DNA of 44,726 nt from Verrucomicrobia bacterium Tous-C9LFEB (lineage in GTDB: Bacteria; Acidobacteriota; Terriglobia; Terriglobales; Acidobacteriaceae), in the NCBI GenBank assembly GCA_903970445.1, contig CAJCIP010000097.1:1-44726 (forward strand), in the 5' to 3' direction. Both the position numbers and the translations under genes were made by a program. The notes beneath the pieces are model-generated. The model was not told the DNA's origin. It ran no database searches and was given only the letters and a program-made list of their open reading frames with translations. Shown piece by piece: positions 32,761 through 41,630 of this stretch. The stretch's first letter is position 1, and each line of letters begins with the position of its first letter.

Positions 32761-33441
32761 TCAGTCGGATTTGCCTTCGAGCCAGCGATGCAACCAGCTT
32801 ACGTGCAGATCAAGCGCGAGCGCCGTATAGCTAAGCTCTTCGTGCGTCATGCGCTGGGCCGCGTCCAGGCTGTCGATGTGACCAATCTGCGCGCGTGGGG
32901 ACGTGTACACGTCAAGTCCAGCGCGCCGGCAGAGCAGCGCTATTCGGAAGAGATGTGTTCCATCGCTGACAACAACAATGTGCTTGAAGTTGCGTGAGGC
33001 CGCGATGTTTGCGAGGCGTTGCACCTGTTGCTCGGTATCCACGGAGTTGGTTTCCGCGATGATGTTTTTGAGCGGTACGCCATTGGCCAGCAAGTAGTCG
33101 CGACCAACGCCGCCCTCTGTTTTGCCTGAGTCTCTATCGGAGCCTCCGCCTAGTGTGATGACGAACGGAGCGATGTTTCGGTGGTACAGCGACACTGCTT
33201 TATCGAGACGAGCGTGCAGCACGGGCGACGGGCGGCCACCGTATTCGGCAGCGCCGAAGACCGCGATAGCATCGGCCGTCTGTGCGTTATCGATGGCCGC
33301 TGTTGAGTAGATCTCGTGATGAACCCACGTGAACCAGACCGCAGCAAGCAGAACTGCGGTAAGAACACACGACCACAGGAGTCGCGAGAGGAATCCCAAC
33401 TCGTGTCTTGATCCTTTGTTTTGCTTGGCAGCCGAAGCCAT
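32761..33441 (-). CDS. YdcF/DUF218-family membrane-anchored protein
   Basis: This 226-residue protein has one N-terminal membrane helix (about 21-42, RLLWSCVLTAVLLAAVWFTW) and an exported DUF218 domain: ADAIAVFGAAEYGGRPSPVLHARLDKAV (about 60-87), FVITLGGGSDRD (about 93-104), VGRDYLLANGVPLKNIIAETNSVDT and IVVVSDGTHLFRIALLCRRAG. Members (YdcF, SanA, ElyC) are linked to envelope and peptidoglycan or lipid-carrier homeostasis, and YdcF binds SAM. Its stop lies directly against the prfB stop, so the two genes converge without spacer. tsaC lies 45 bp upstream on the same strand, so they may share an mRNA. Confidence 0.88.
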   Translation of the reverse strand: MASAAKQNKGSRHELGFLSRLLWSCVLTAVLLAAVWFTWVHHEIYSTAAIDNAQTADAIAVFGAAEYGGRPSPVLHARLDKAVSLYHRNIAPFVITLGGGSDRDSGKTEGGVGRDYLLANGVPLKNIIAETNSVDTEQQVQRLANIAASRNFKHIVVVSDGTHLFRIALLCRRAGLDVYTSPRAQIGHIDSLDAAQRMTHEELSYTALALDLHVSWLHRWLEGKSD

Positions 33442-33486
33442 GGAAGTAACTAGTATGACGCGACCGTGGCTGAGAATCCAGGAGAC

Positions 33487-34134
33487 TTAGGAACGCTGCA
33501 GGGCAAGAGCGATTTCATGAGTCGGAATGGCGCCTTCGCGCAGGATCATCCACGAGTTTGCACCGCCGCTCAAATCGACGATGGTTGTAGCCATGGAGCG
33601 CGCGGTCGGGCCACCATCCACGATCAAAGGCAGCTTGTCGCCGAACTGGTCGCGCACGCATCCGGCGTACGTACACTCTGCCTCGCCACGAAGATTGGCA
33701 GAGGTCGCCGTAATCGGCAAGCCGAGTTCCGCGACGACTGCGCGACAGATAGGTGCCTCCGGCACCCGTAGAGCTACGTTGCCGGTGTTCGCTGTCACGC
33801 GCAGCGGTAGTTTGCTGCCGGCCTTCACGATGATGGTGAGCGGACCTGGCCAAAAACGCTCAGCGAGACGGTCAAATCCTGTATCAATGTTGCGCGCGAC
33901 TTCGTATGCCTGAGGTGTGTCGGAAATGAGAAGGGACAACGGCTTGTGGCGCGCGCGGGACTTCAAATCGTAGATTCGATCCACTGCGCGAAGGTTGACC
34001 GGGTCAACGGCGAGCCCATAGAACGTGTCGGTCGGAAGAGCGACTACATCTCCGCTCTGCAGGGCAGCAACCACGAGTGCAATGAGGTGCGGCTCGGGCT
34101 CGTCTGGGTGAATGCGAAGGACTTCTGCGTTCAA
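33487..34134 (-). CDS. tsaC: L-threonylcarbamoyladenylate synthase (YrdC/Sua5 type)
   Basis: This 215-residue YrdC-domain protein makes threonylcarbamoyl-AMP for the t6A modification of ANN-decoding tRNAs. VVALPTDTFYGLAVD (about 30-44), YDLKSRARHKPLSLLI (KxR..KPL phosphate-binding motif), FWPGPLTIIV, ANTGNVALRVP and ITATSANLRGE are all present. The extra C-terminal Sua5 domain is absent (Sua5 has about 340 residues), so it is the short TsaC form. The start is a TTG at 34134, supported by GAGG 8 nt upstream. It is divergent from the SpoU methyltransferase gene. Confidence 0.93.
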   Translation of the reverse strand: MNAEVLRIHPDEPEPHLIALVVAALQSGDVVALPTDTFYGLAVDPVNLRAVDRIYDLKSRARHKPLSLLISDTPQAYEVARNIDTGFDRLAERFWPGPLTIIVKAGSKLPLRVTANTGNVALRVPEAPICRAVVAELGLPITATSANLRGEAECTYAGCVRDQFGDKLPLIVDGGPTARSMATTIVDLSGGANSWMILREGAIPTHEIALALQRS

Positions 34135-34199
34135 AAGGCGATCCTCAGATATTCGACTTTACAGCATGTGCCGCGCGCGTGGGCTCGCGCTGCCGCGAG

Positions 34200-34205
34200 T
34201 AGACT
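34200..34205 (+). promoter_or_regulatory. -10-like TAGACT before the SpoU methyltransferase
   Basis: TAGACT ends 9 nt before the ATG at 34215 and no SD is visible in between. Confidence 0.4.
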
Positions 34206-34214
34206 TGTGAAGCA

Positions 34215-35045
34215 ATGGACCTCGGAACGGTCATCACAAGCAAAAGCAATGCTCGCGTGAAGGAACTGCGTGCTTCCTTCAATGGGAAAGCGGCAGGAGC
34301 GGGCGAACTGCTGGGCCTCGAGGGCGAGACGCTGCTGCTTGAAGCTTATCGTTCTGGCCTGATGTTCGAGACGATCTACGTTCGCGAGGGTCAAGAGTCG
34401 CTGCTTGTGTCTGGCCCGCTGCATGGGCTGCTGGCAAAGAGCCGCGTGGTGCTTCGCGAGGACGTGTTTGCGAGCGCGGTGGATACGTCCTCGCCGCAGG
34501 GTGTGGCGGCAACGTGGGCGATCACGGAACCAAAGCAGGTAGAAGAAATGCGAGGGCTCGTGCTGGTCCTCGAAAACCTGCAAGACCCTGGAAACCTTGG
34601 CACGCTGCTTCGTTCTGCCGAGGCGTTCGGCGTGGAGCAGGTGATGGTCACGCCGGACACCGTGAGTCAATGGAATCCCAAGACTCTTCGAGCGTCGGCG
34701 GGTTCGGCGTTTCGCATGCCGGTGCTGCGCGCGTCGATGAAGGATGTCGGTAACAAGCTTCGAGAGGCAAAGGTGAAGGTCTTTGCGGCGGTCGTTGAAA
34801 AAGCGCATTCGGTCACTCCGATGGACGCTGACCTAGATACCTTGTGCGCCGTGCTGATCGGCAACGAGGGAGCGGGTCTTTCGGCGGAGGCGCTCGAGCT
34901 TGCGGAGCAGCAGATTCGTATTCCATGCGCCGTTGAGTCGCTCAACGCAGCCGTGGCTGCATCCACGCTGATGTATGAAGCGATGCGGCAGAGGTTTGCT
35001 GGTGCAGGAAGCGGTGAGTTCAAGAAGCGAGTGCTCGGAGCATGA
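34215..35045 (+). CDS. TrmH/SpoU-family RNA 2'-O-methyltransferase
   Basis: This 276-residue protein has an N-terminal substrate-binding domain (ITSKSNARVKELRA; GLEGETLLLEAY) and a C-terminal SPOUT methyltransferase domain with the three motifs: VLENLQDPGNLGTLLRSAEAFGVEQV (about 115-140), LIGNEGAGLSAEAL (about 217-230) and RIPCAVESLNAAVAASTLMYEA (about 237-258). It methylates a ribose of 23S rRNA or tRNA (RlmB-like, or TsnR/AviRb type). The precise target nucleotide cannot be told. The stop overlaps the rarA start in an ATGA, so the two are translated together. Confidence 0.9.
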   Translation: MDLGTVITSKSNARVKELRASFNGKAAGAGELLGLEGETLLLEAYRSGLMFETIYVREGQESLLVSGPLHGLLAKSRVVLREDVFASAVDTSSPQGVAATWAITEPKQVEEMRGLVLVLENLQDPGNLGTLLRSAEAFGVEQVMVTPDTVSQWNPKTLRASAGSAFRMPVLRASMKDVGNKLREAKVKVFAAVVEKAHSVTPMDADLDTLCAVLIGNEGAGLSAEALELAEQQIRIPCAVESLNAAVAASTLMYEAMRQRFAGAGSGEFKKRVLGA

Positions 35046-36403
35046 GCCTGTTCGATACAGGGGTGCCTGCAGAAGACGCCACTTCGCGGATTCATACGCC
35101 GCTCGCCGAGAGAATGCGCCCGCGGTCGCTCGATGAGTTCTTCGGCCAGCAACATCTGCTTGGAACAGGAAAGTCGTTGCGTGTGCAGATCGAAAATGAT
35201 GATGCGGCGTCGCTGCTGTTTTGGGGACCGCCGGGAGTGGGCAAGACCACGCTGGCGAAGATCATTGCGCGCGAAACAAGCGCGAGCTTCATCGAGTTTT
35301 CTGCTGTGCTCTCAGGGATCAAAGAGATCAAGCAGGTCATGGTCGAGGCTGAGAAGGCCGCGACGTATGGTTCGCGCACTATTTTGTTCATTGATGAGAT
35401 ACATCGCTTCAACAAGGCTCAGCAAGACGCGTTCTTGCCGTATGTGGAGCGCGGAACGATCCGGCTGATTGGTGCAACGACAGAGAATCCATCGTTCGAG
35501 ATCAACGCAGCGCTGCTCTCGCGCTGCCGCGTGTATACGCTGCGAGCGCTCAATCAAGATGATGTCATCGCACTGTTGCAGCGAGCGCTCACGGACGCGG
35601 AACGCGGCCTCGGCGCGATGCAGTTGAGTGCTGACGGCAGCGCACTGGAAGCGATGGCTTCTTACTCGAGCGGAGACGCTCGCACTGCGCTCAATGCGTT
35701 GGAAGTGGCGGCTAAATTAGCAGCCGGGCGCGGAGAGAATAATCTCACGCGCGAGCTCGCGAGCGAAGCATTGCAGCAGCGTGTGCTGTTGTACGACAAG
35801 AATGGCGAGCAGCACTATGATCTAATCTCTGCTCTCCACAAGAGCGTGCGGAACTCCGATGCCGATGCTTCGCTGTACTGGCTTGGCCGCATGCTGCAGG
35901 CAGGCGAAGATCCAATGTTTGTTGCTCGCCGCGTCGTGCGCATGGCGGTAGAGGACATAGGGCTTGCGGCTCCTGAGGCGCTGAATCTTTGCCTTAGCGC
36001 GCGGGACGCGATGCACTTTCTAGGCTCCCCGGAAGGAGAGCTGGCGATTGCTCAGGCTGTCGTCTATCTCGCGCTCGCGCCAAAGTCGAACGCTGTGTAC
36101 ACCGCGTACAGCGCGGTGCTGGCGGACATCGAATCACGCCCTGCTGAGCCGGTTCCGCTGCACTTGCGCAACGCGCCGACCAAGCTGATGAGAGAGCTCG
36201 ACTACGGCAAGGACTATCAGTACGCGCACGATGTCGAAGGCAAAGTGTCCGCGATGGAATGTTTGCCGGCTTCGCTTGCCGAGCGGAAGTATTACCAGCC
36301 TACGGGTGAGGGCAGAGAACGGTTGCTGGCGCAACGCATGGACGAAATCGCCGCCCTGAAGAAGCAGCGGCAAGGGGATGATGCTTACGGTGCAAAGCAG
36401 TAA
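35042..36403 (+). CDS. rarA: Replication-associated recombination protein A (AAA+ ATPase)
   Basis: This 453-residue MgsA/WRNIP1-family ATPase works at stalled replication forks. Evidence: LAERMRPRSLDEFFGQQHLLG, Walker A GPPGVGKTTLAK (about 61-72), Walker B ILFIDEIHRFNKAQQDAFLPYVE (about 113-135), ATTENPSFEINAALLSRCRVY (sensor and arginine finger), and the C-terminal tetramerisation domain LHLRNAPTKLMRELDYGKDYQYAHD. The start ATG overlaps the methyltransferase stop by 4 bases. The stop directly abuts the stop of the converging redoxin gene. The length is normal. Confidence 0.95.
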   Translation: MSLFDTGVPAEDATSRIHTPLAERMRPRSLDEFFGQQHLLGTGKSLRVQIENDDAASLLFWGPPGVGKTTLAKIIARETSASFIEFSAVLSGIKEIKQVMVEAEKAATYGSRTILFIDEIHRFNKAQQDAFLPYVERGTIRLIGATTENPSFEINAALLSRCRVYTLRALNQDDVIALLQRALTDAERGLGAMQLSADGSALEAMASYSSGDARTALNALEVAAKLAAGRGENNLTRELASEALQQRVLLYDKNGEQHYDLISALHKSVRNSDADASLYWLGRMLQAGEDPMFVARRVVRMAVEDIGLAAPEALNLCLSARDAMHFLGSPEGELAIAQAVVYLALAPKSNAVYTAYSAVLADIESRPAEPVPLHLRNAPTKLMRELDYGKDYQYAHDVEGKVSAMECLPASLAERKYYQPTGEGRERLLAQRMDEIAALKKQRQGDDAYGAKQ

Positions 36404-37015
36404 TTAGTCGCCGTACTTTACGGAGCAACCGTAGCTTTTGGTGACAGGAGTTGAGACTGGCCTGCCCGCCATTGCTTCGGCAAGCGCTTCACTCACATAA
36501 TTCTTCGCGCCCTTTAGGCTTGCAGGGTCAGGCGATGGCTGATCGTCCAAAGCACCTTCGTAGACAAGCTTGCCATCAGGAGCAATGACGAACATGTGCG
36601 GCGTGGTCTTTGCGCCGTAGAGGCGACCGATGCTGCCGCTGGGGTCGAGGATCGCAGCTGACGGCGACGCATGCATCTTGCTGAGGTAGGCATTCTCTTC
36701 CGTGGGCGAAACGTACCCCTGCTGTCCGGGCGCCGAGGAGATTACGCTGAGCCAGATCACTCCTTTGCTTGTCCACTCCTTTTGTAGGCGCTCCATGTTG
36801 CCGCTTTCGTAGTGTTTCTTCTCGTAGGGGCAGCCCTGGTTGGCCCACTCCAGGACGACGAATTTGCCGCGGTACTGATCCAGACTCTGCGTCTTGCCGT
36901 TGGAGTCCTGACCCTTGAAGTCTGGCGCCGCTTCGCCCGGTTTCACGGCAGCACATGCAGGAAGAATGAGCAAGATTGCGGCAGCCGAACTGATTGCTAC
37001 ATTGCGAAGGTTCAT
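36404..37015 (-). CDS. Exported redoxin (peroxiredoxin-like PRX_like1 type)
   Basis: This 203-residue protein has a signal peptide (LRNVAISSAAAILLILPACAAV) and a thioredoxin fold. VKPGEAAPDFKGQDSNGKTQSLDQYRGKFVVLEWANQGCPYEKKHYES is the AhpC/TSA-like start with a single active-site Cys (GCPY) in place of CxxC. C-terminally, TTPHMFVIAPDGKLVYEGALDDQP and the GCSVKY end match the PRX_like1 subfamily, which often ends GCSIKW. It is probably a periplasmic peroxidase or disulfide-handling protein. LPACA could also be read as a lipobox. Start ATG 37015 has AGGAG about 8 nt upstream. It lies 79 bp downstream of the DsbD-like reductase, which may supply its electrons. Confidence 0.87.
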   Translation of the reverse strand: MNLRNVAISSAAAILLILPACAAVKPGEAAPDFKGQDSNGKTQSLDQYRGKFVVLEWANQGCPYEKKHYESGNMERLQKEWTSKGVIWLSVISSAPGQQGYVSPTEENAYLSKMHASPSAAILDPSGSIGRLYGAKTTPHMFVIAPDGKLVYEGALDDQPSPDPASLKGAKNYVSEALAEAMAGRPVSTPVTKSYGCSVKYGD

Positions 37016-37094
37016 GAGTTTTCTCCTGTGCTGCAGAATATGACGCGAAACAAGAGGTTCGCGTCGACGAGGTGGTTTCGAAAGTCGCAACGCC

Positions 37095-39215
37095 CTAGTT
37101 CTTTGGGGAATCTTTCTGGATCGCTTGTAACACCGTGTCCTTCGTTAGCAGCTCGGGTAGGACGTCGGCGGTTGATTTCTCGCCTGCCGGATAGATGACA
37201 TAGGTTGGTACGCCGCTTCTACCAACGGAGGCAAGTTCCTGCGTGATTGCCGGATCGTACTGCGTCCAGTCGGCCTTGAGCAGGACGAAGTCCTTCGTGA
37301 TGAAGGTTGACTCGATTTCAGCGGAGTGCAGAACTGCACGTTCGTTCACCTGGCAGCTTAGGCACCATGCGGCGGTGAAATCGATGAAGACAGGCTTGCC
37401 GGACGCACGTGCGGCTTCAAAGCTCGCTGCGGTATAGGGCTGCCACTGTGTCTTCGCTGCTCGAACACGGATCAACGGGAGAGCGACAGCGAAGATGATC
37501 AGCAGGGTAGCGACGATGCCTGCGGTCAGGCGGGCGGGCCAGCGTCCAAGCACCCATCCTGCAATGGCAAGCACGAGGAAGCAAATAAGGAGCGAGACCA
37601 TGCGGTCGACGCCGTCGTTGCCATAGAGACGTGCGTAGACCCACACGAGCCAGATGGCGGTGGCGAAGAGCGGCACGGCTGTGAGCTGCTTCAGCACCTC
37701 CATCCACGCGCCGGGTTTGGGGAGGATGCTTGTCCATTGTGGATTGAGTGTGAGCAGGAGATAGGGCAGGGCGAGGCCGAGAGCTAGTGCGGTGAATACG
37801 AGGAAGGTGAGAATGACCGGCTGCGCCAGAGCAAAGCCAACGGCCGCGCCCATAAACGGGCCCATACATGGCGTAGCAACGACGGTCGCGAGGATTCCCG
37901 TGAAGAAACTTCCAGCGTAGCCTTGCTTGTTGGCGAGACTGCCTCCGGCGCTGGTGAGTGAGAGGCCGAGCTCAAACTGCCCGGCAAGCGAGAGGCCAAG
38001 GAAGAAGAGGAACGCGGCGAGGACAGCGACAAATCCGGGAGATTGGAGCTGGAAGCCCCACCCAAGCTGTCTGCCGCCCGCTCGGAGTGCAAGGAGCACC
38101 GCAACGACAGCCCAGAACGAGACGATGATGCCGAGCGTGTAGATGAGTCCGTGGAGTCGCTGGCGCTTCTGCTGCTCGCCTGAAGAATGGACGAGCGCGA
38201 GACCTTTCAGAAATAGCACAGGGAAAACGCAGGGCATCAAGTTGAGGATGATGCCGCCAAAGAACGCGAGTGTCAGCGCGCTAATCAGCGTGAGGCCTTT
38301 GGTTTCGCTTCCAGGAGCCGGTTTCACCTGTACGGGTGCTGGAGGAACCTGGCCTGGTGTGACGCTTGCAGTGAGTTCGTAGTTCTCCCCTCCGCCGAGC
38401 TCGACGAGGCCATGAAGTGACTTTGGCAGAGCGGTGGAATCGGAAGCACGTTGCAGCCAAACGCGCACACCGTCAGCTTGAGGCTGAACCGCCTGATCTG
38501 ATGCATTCTCGATCTGCTCGCCGTCGAAGGGGTAGAACTCAACGTCCTCTTCGCGGCCTCCGGTTCGCACGGTGAGCAGGATCTGCTTGGCATCACCGAT
38601 AGCGGTGGCACTCATGTTTGCGGGCAACGGCTTGGGGATGCTTGTGATTCCCTGGCCCAGCGCTCCAATCACGGGCGGGGCAGGCACAGGGCCGTTCACG
38701 ACGTCGATATCGATGCCAAGATGCGCTTTGCCGGGCAGGCAGGTGTCAGCGCACACCAGCCATGAAACGTGCGCATCCAGATGGGCTTTACCCGGCTTTG
38801 TGTTGGGTGCGGCGGTCAGCTCGACGGGGAACGCCACCTGGTCTTCGTAGCCGTAATCCATGAGCGGGCCGAGTGGCAGACGCTGCGGCGGCGGGAACTG
38901 CATTGGCGCGGCGGTAATACCTGCCGGTAGAGTCCACTTGATCTTCGGTGGCTCGCCGGAATCGCCTGCGTTGATCCAGTACACGTGCCAGTGCTCTTCG
39001 ATGGTGAGCACCAGGCCCGCCTGGAGGTGTCCACCTGCGGATATCTGAGGACCGAGGGTGGTGAGTTCTGCCGTCAGGTGTTGCGCCTTCACCGGCCCTG
39101 GGCCGCCGTCGCCGACCTCTACTATCTGGGCGCGCGCGGGAACGCCAGCGAGGAGCAGCGTGCAGGCTAGGGCGTAGCAGAGGCTCGAAATGCGAGAAAG
39201 GCGTTGCTGCGTCAT
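37095..39215 (-). CDS. dsbD: DsbD-family thiol:disulfide interchange protein
   Basis: This 706-residue protein (from ATG 39215) passes electrons from cytosolic thioredoxin across the membrane. It has a signal peptide (ISSLCYALACTLLLAG, ending PARAQ), an N-terminal periplasmic DsbC/D-like domain with WLVCADTCLPG, about eight membrane helices (ISALTLAFFGGIILNLMPCVFPVL; TGILATVVATPCMGPFMGAAVG with the two redox cysteines) and a C-terminal thioredoxin domain with FTAAWCLSCQVNE (CLSC). The open frame extends to 39278. I chose 39215 because it begins the signal peptide and TACAAT lies 7 nt before it. An AG-rich stretch at 39292-39297 could argue for 39278. Pairs with the redoxin. Confidence 0.92.
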   Translation of the reverse strand: MTQQRLSRISSLCYALACTLLLAGVPARAQIVEVGDGGPGPVKAQHLTAELTTLGPQISAGGHLQAGLVLTIEEHWHVYWINAGDSGEPPKIKWTLPAGITAAPMQFPPPQRLPLGPLMDYGYEDQVAFPVELTAAPNTKPGKAHLDAHVSWLVCADTCLPGKAHLGIDIDVVNGPVPAPPVIGALGQGITSIPKPLPANMSATAIGDAKQILLTVRTGGREEDVEFYPFDGEQIENASDQAVQPQADGVRVWLQRASDSTALPKSLHGLVELGGGENYELTASVTPGQVPPAPVQVKPAPGSETKGLTLISALTLAFFGGIILNLMPCVFPVLFLKGLALVHSSGEQQKRQRLHGLIYTLGIIVSFWAVVAVLLALRAGGRQLGWGFQLQSPGFVAVLAAFLFFLGLSLAGQFELGLSLTSAGGSLANKQGYAGSFFTGILATVVATPCMGPFMGAAVGFALAQPVILTFLVFTALALGLALPYLLLTLNPQWTSILPKPGAWMEVLKQLTAVPLFATAIWLVWVYARLYGNDGVDRMVSLLICFLVLAIAGWVLGRWPARLTAGIVATLLIIFAVALPLIRVRAAKTQWQPYTAASFEAARASGKPVFIDFTAAWCLSCQVNERAVLHSAEIESTFITKDFVLLKADWTQYDPAITQELASVGRSGVPTYVIYPAGEKSTADVLPELLTKDTVLQAIQKDSPKN

Positions 39216-39222
39216 CGGTTTC

Positions 39223-39228
39223 ATTGTA
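39223..39228 (-). promoter_or_regulatory. -10-like TACAAT, candidate leaderless start of the DsbD gene
   Basis: TACAAT is followed by 7 bases and then ATG 39215, which directly starts a good signal peptide. No SD is found for this codon. Confidence 0.55.
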
Positions 39229-39376
39229 GAAGTGGCAAGCCGCATCCTGCTTTCTGTGTTCTTCAATGCCATCTTCATCTCGCTACACCCCCCTCCCGTA
39301 CTTAGGTCCTAAAGTCTTGAGCGGATTGGGTTTAGGTTCGTGCTAAGTCCAAAGTTTGCACCATAGAAACACGAAA

Positions 39377-39394
39377 GCCCGGCCGGAGCCGGGC
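39377..39394 (-). terminator. Rho-independent-like hairpin after the CoA-binding gene
   Basis: GCCCGGC and GCCGGGC make a perfect 7 bp stem with a 4-base loop. On the minus strand it is followed by TTTCGTGTTT. It lies 35 bp after the end of the CoA-binding gene and upstream of dsbD, so it would insulate the two. Confidence 0.7.
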
Positions 39395-39428
39395 GACTTT
39401 CTCTACTGATCTTAGTCTATCGCGCGTG

Positions 39429-39854
39429 TCAAGCGAGGGCGAAGCCAAGCCGCTGGTGCTCGATGAGGATGCAACGATCCATGACAACGCGGATGCCGGC
39501 GCTTTCCGCACGTTCTGCCGCGGGCAGGCTCACGATGCCAAGCTGCACCCATATGTTCTTGAGGTGCAGCGAGATCATTTCTTCCACGATGGCCGGGACC
39601 GCTTTGGGCAGGCGAAAGACGTTGACAACATCCGGCTTCATCGGCAGGTCAGCGAGTGACGGGTATGCGCGTTCGCCGAGGACAGAGTCGACCACGGGGT
39701 TCACCGGCAGGATTCGGAAGCCGTGCTGCTGCATGTAGGCAGAGACGGAGTAGCTGGCCTTTGCCGGGTTGTCGGAAAGGCCAACAACGGCTAACGTCCG
39801 TGGCTCTCGCTGCGTCCCTCCGAGCATGTCCAGAATGACATTCGATTCGTTCAA
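39429..39854 (-). CDS. CoA-binding (YccU-like) protein
   Basis: This 141-residue protein has a Rossmann CoA-binding fold: TLAVVGLSDNPAKASYSVSAYMQQHG, RILPVNPVVDSVLGERAYPSLADLP, VDVVNVFR-type strand (DVVNVFRLPKAVPAIVEEMI), IWVQLGIV and VVMDRCILIEHQRLG. These match YccU/YbgS-like CoA-binding proteins, about 137 residues long, of unknown cellular role. The frame is open to 40010. I chose TTG 39854 because it gives the family length and has GGGGG 7 nt upstream. ATG 39908 is possible but would overlap the start of the divergent lipoprotein gene. Confidence 0.88.
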   Translation of the reverse strand: MNESNVILDMLGGTQREPRTLAVVGLSDNPAKASYSVSAYMQQHGFRILPVNPVVDSVLGERAYPSLADLPMKPDVVNVFRLPKAVPAIVEEMISLHLKNIWVQLGIVSLPAAERAESAGIRVVMDRCILIEHQRLGFALA

Positions 39855-39872
39855 GGCGCACCCCCGCTCATT

Positions 39873-39878
39873 TACAAT
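39873..39878 (+). promoter_or_regulatory. -10-like TACAAT upstream of the lipoprotein gene
   Basis: TACAAT lies 28 nt before ATG 39907, too far for leaderless translation. It is therefore an ordinary promoter candidate with a short leader. Confidence 0.4.
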
Positions 39879-39906
39879 CAGACGCAGAACATTCGCAAAA
39901 AGCGGC

Positions 39907-41421
39907 ATGTTGTGGGGAAGACGTTTGCCTGAAGCAGTGAAGCAAGAAGCAGCAAAGTTGGTTTGGCGGAAGTGCTCTTTCGCATTAGCGGCAGGCCTGG
40001 TGGTTGCCATGGCAGGTGGATGCGGTCAGCAGTACCGGCCTGTCGTGAGCGCGATCAATCCGGTGGGGCCTGCGGGGCAGCCGGTTAAGTATGCGGTCGC
40101 CGTTTCGAACCCGGGCACGAACATTCCGGGTCTGGTCACGTTTGTTGATTTTTCCGGCGACACGATCTTGTCGACCCCAAACATTCTGACGACACCCGGA
40201 TATTTCACGACGAACGCTTCCGGTTCCGAAGGGTATGTCGTCAATGCGTCGGGTTCGTTTGACAACTTCCCGCTAGGTAATCCTACGACCCTGATTACAA
40301 GCAATATCGGCCAGACAACACTGGCTTCCGGGGCCGGCCCGGTGAGCATCTCTGCATTTTCGCTTTCCGGATCTGCAGCGTCTGTGTTTGTTCCAGAAAT
40401 TAACCTTTCCCGCATCGCTGCACTACAGAACTCCGGCTCCGTTTCGTTGACCCAGGAGCTTGCTGTTGGAGCGAACCCGACGTTTGTGGTAGGAAACGAC
40501 GGCACGCGCCGGGCATATGCCATTTCGCAGGGGACGGGCGGTGGAAATGGACAAGTTGCGTCGATTGAAGGATCGCCGCTTTCGATTTCGGCAACGATTC
40601 CAGTGGGCAGCATACCTGTCTACGGAGTGATGACTCCGGATGACAACCGCGCCTTCATTCTGAACAAGGGTTCGGGAACGGTGTCGGTGATCAATGTGCC
40701 GAACAACAGCCTTGACGTGAACATGCCCGTCATTCCCGCAACCGGCATGTTGGGTGTGAACCCCGTGTGGGCTGATCTTTCGCCGCGGACAACCTCCGTC
40801 GCCGGCAATCAGGAATTGGTTGTCTTGAATGCGGGAAACGGAACTGCGCCGGGCACGGTGAGCGTCATCAGCATTCCTCTCTGCAATGCGACAGCGCAGC
40901 CCACAAACCCCAATTGCAGTTCGACCAACCCGGTGGATGCAACCGGTTTCGGCACCGTGCTTGGCTCCATCACAGTGGGTATCAGTCCGACGATGGTGTC
41001 GATTCTGCAGGACGGCAGCCGGGCCTACGTGGTGAATCAGCTCGACTACGATCCACTTGGTATTCACCACTGCGGTGCCGGTGAGGGCTCCGTCAGCGTG
41101 GTCAATTTAGTGACCCTGCAGGTGTCTTCTACGATCTGCGGGATCTCGACGCCGGCGGGAACCATTGATGTGAATTCAAGCCCGACGCTGGTGTACGGCC
41201 ACCCAAACACGGTTTCGGCAACCATCGGCCAGCCGACGGGCAAGGTCTACATCACGTCGGCTGATAGCCGCTACATGACCGTTCTTCGTACCGACGAAGA
41301 CATCGTACAGACGCACATTGCGCTGCAGGGTCTAGGTGTCCAACTGCCGGTGGCACCGACGGGCGGAGCTACCGTGCCTGTGCTTCCGCAGACACCGGGT
41401 GTGCTGGTCACCGCGCCGTAG
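39907..41421 (+). CDS. YVTN-type beta-propeller lipoprotein
   Basis: This 504-residue protein from ATG 39907 has an N-terminal signal (CSFALAAGLVVAMAGGCGQ) with a lipobox-like AGGC, which makes it a likely lipoprotein processed by Lgt, LspA and Lnt. An Ig-like domain follows (VSAINPVGPAGQPVKYAVAVSNPG), then repeated propeller blades (RAFILNKGSGTVSVINVPNNS; SRAYVVNQLDYDP; GKVYITSADSRYMTVLRTDED). Such YVTN/SurA-like propellers are common surface proteins in Acidobacteria, probably binding partner proteins or sugars. The 20-residue stretch before the hydrophobic core is longer than usual, so a later start is possible. No SD is clear. The frame upstream to 39769 is antisense to the CoA-binding gene and is not supported. 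Confidence 0.83.
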   Translation: MLWGRRLPEAVKQEAAKLVWRKCSFALAAGLVVAMAGGCGQQYRPVVSAINPVGPAGQPVKYAVAVSNPGTNIPGLVTFVDFSGDTILSTPNILTTPGYFTTNASGSEGYVVNASGSFDNFPLGNPTTLITSNIGQTTLASGAGPVSISAFSLSGSAASVFVPEINLSRIAALQNSGSVSLTQELAVGANPTFVVGNDGTRRAYAISQGTGGGNGQVASIEGSPLSISATIPVGSIPVYGVMTPDDNRAFILNKGSGTVSVINVPNNSLDVNMPVIPATGMLGVNPVWADLSPRTTSVAGNQELVVLNAGNGTAPGTVSVISIPLCNATAQPTNPNCSSTNPVDATGFGTVLGSITVGISPTMVSILQDGSRAYVVNQLDYDPLGIHHCGAGEGSVSVVNLVTLQVSSTICGISTPAGTIDVNSSPTLVYGHPNTVSATIGQPTGKVYITSADSRYMTVLRTDEDIVQTHIALQGLGVQLPVAPTGGATVPVLPQTPGVLVTAP

Positions 41422-41630
41422 GAGCGGCTTCCGTTTTGGCGCTCAGACCTGGGCTGTGGCCTAGCATCGTATGAGCCGGCCTTTAGCCGTAAGTGCGGCA
41501 CGCCTGCTGCATGTTGTGGCGCTTCGCCAAACAGCAGATCCTCCCGTTGCGCGGAAGGATGACAAGCCAAATAGAACTGGCATCCGCAACGAGAGACCAG
41601 ACCCTCAGGCCCTGACTTGCGGAGCGCGGT
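41422..41630. other. Intergenic region between converging genes
   Basis: About 210 bp with no believable ORF. No strong terminator hairpin was found by eye. Confidence 0.3.

Noticed and set aside
32755-36406. Directly abutting stop codons of converging genes (prfB/ydcF-like and rarA/redoxin)
   Set aside because: Striking but common in compact genomes; no further sign of function was seen.
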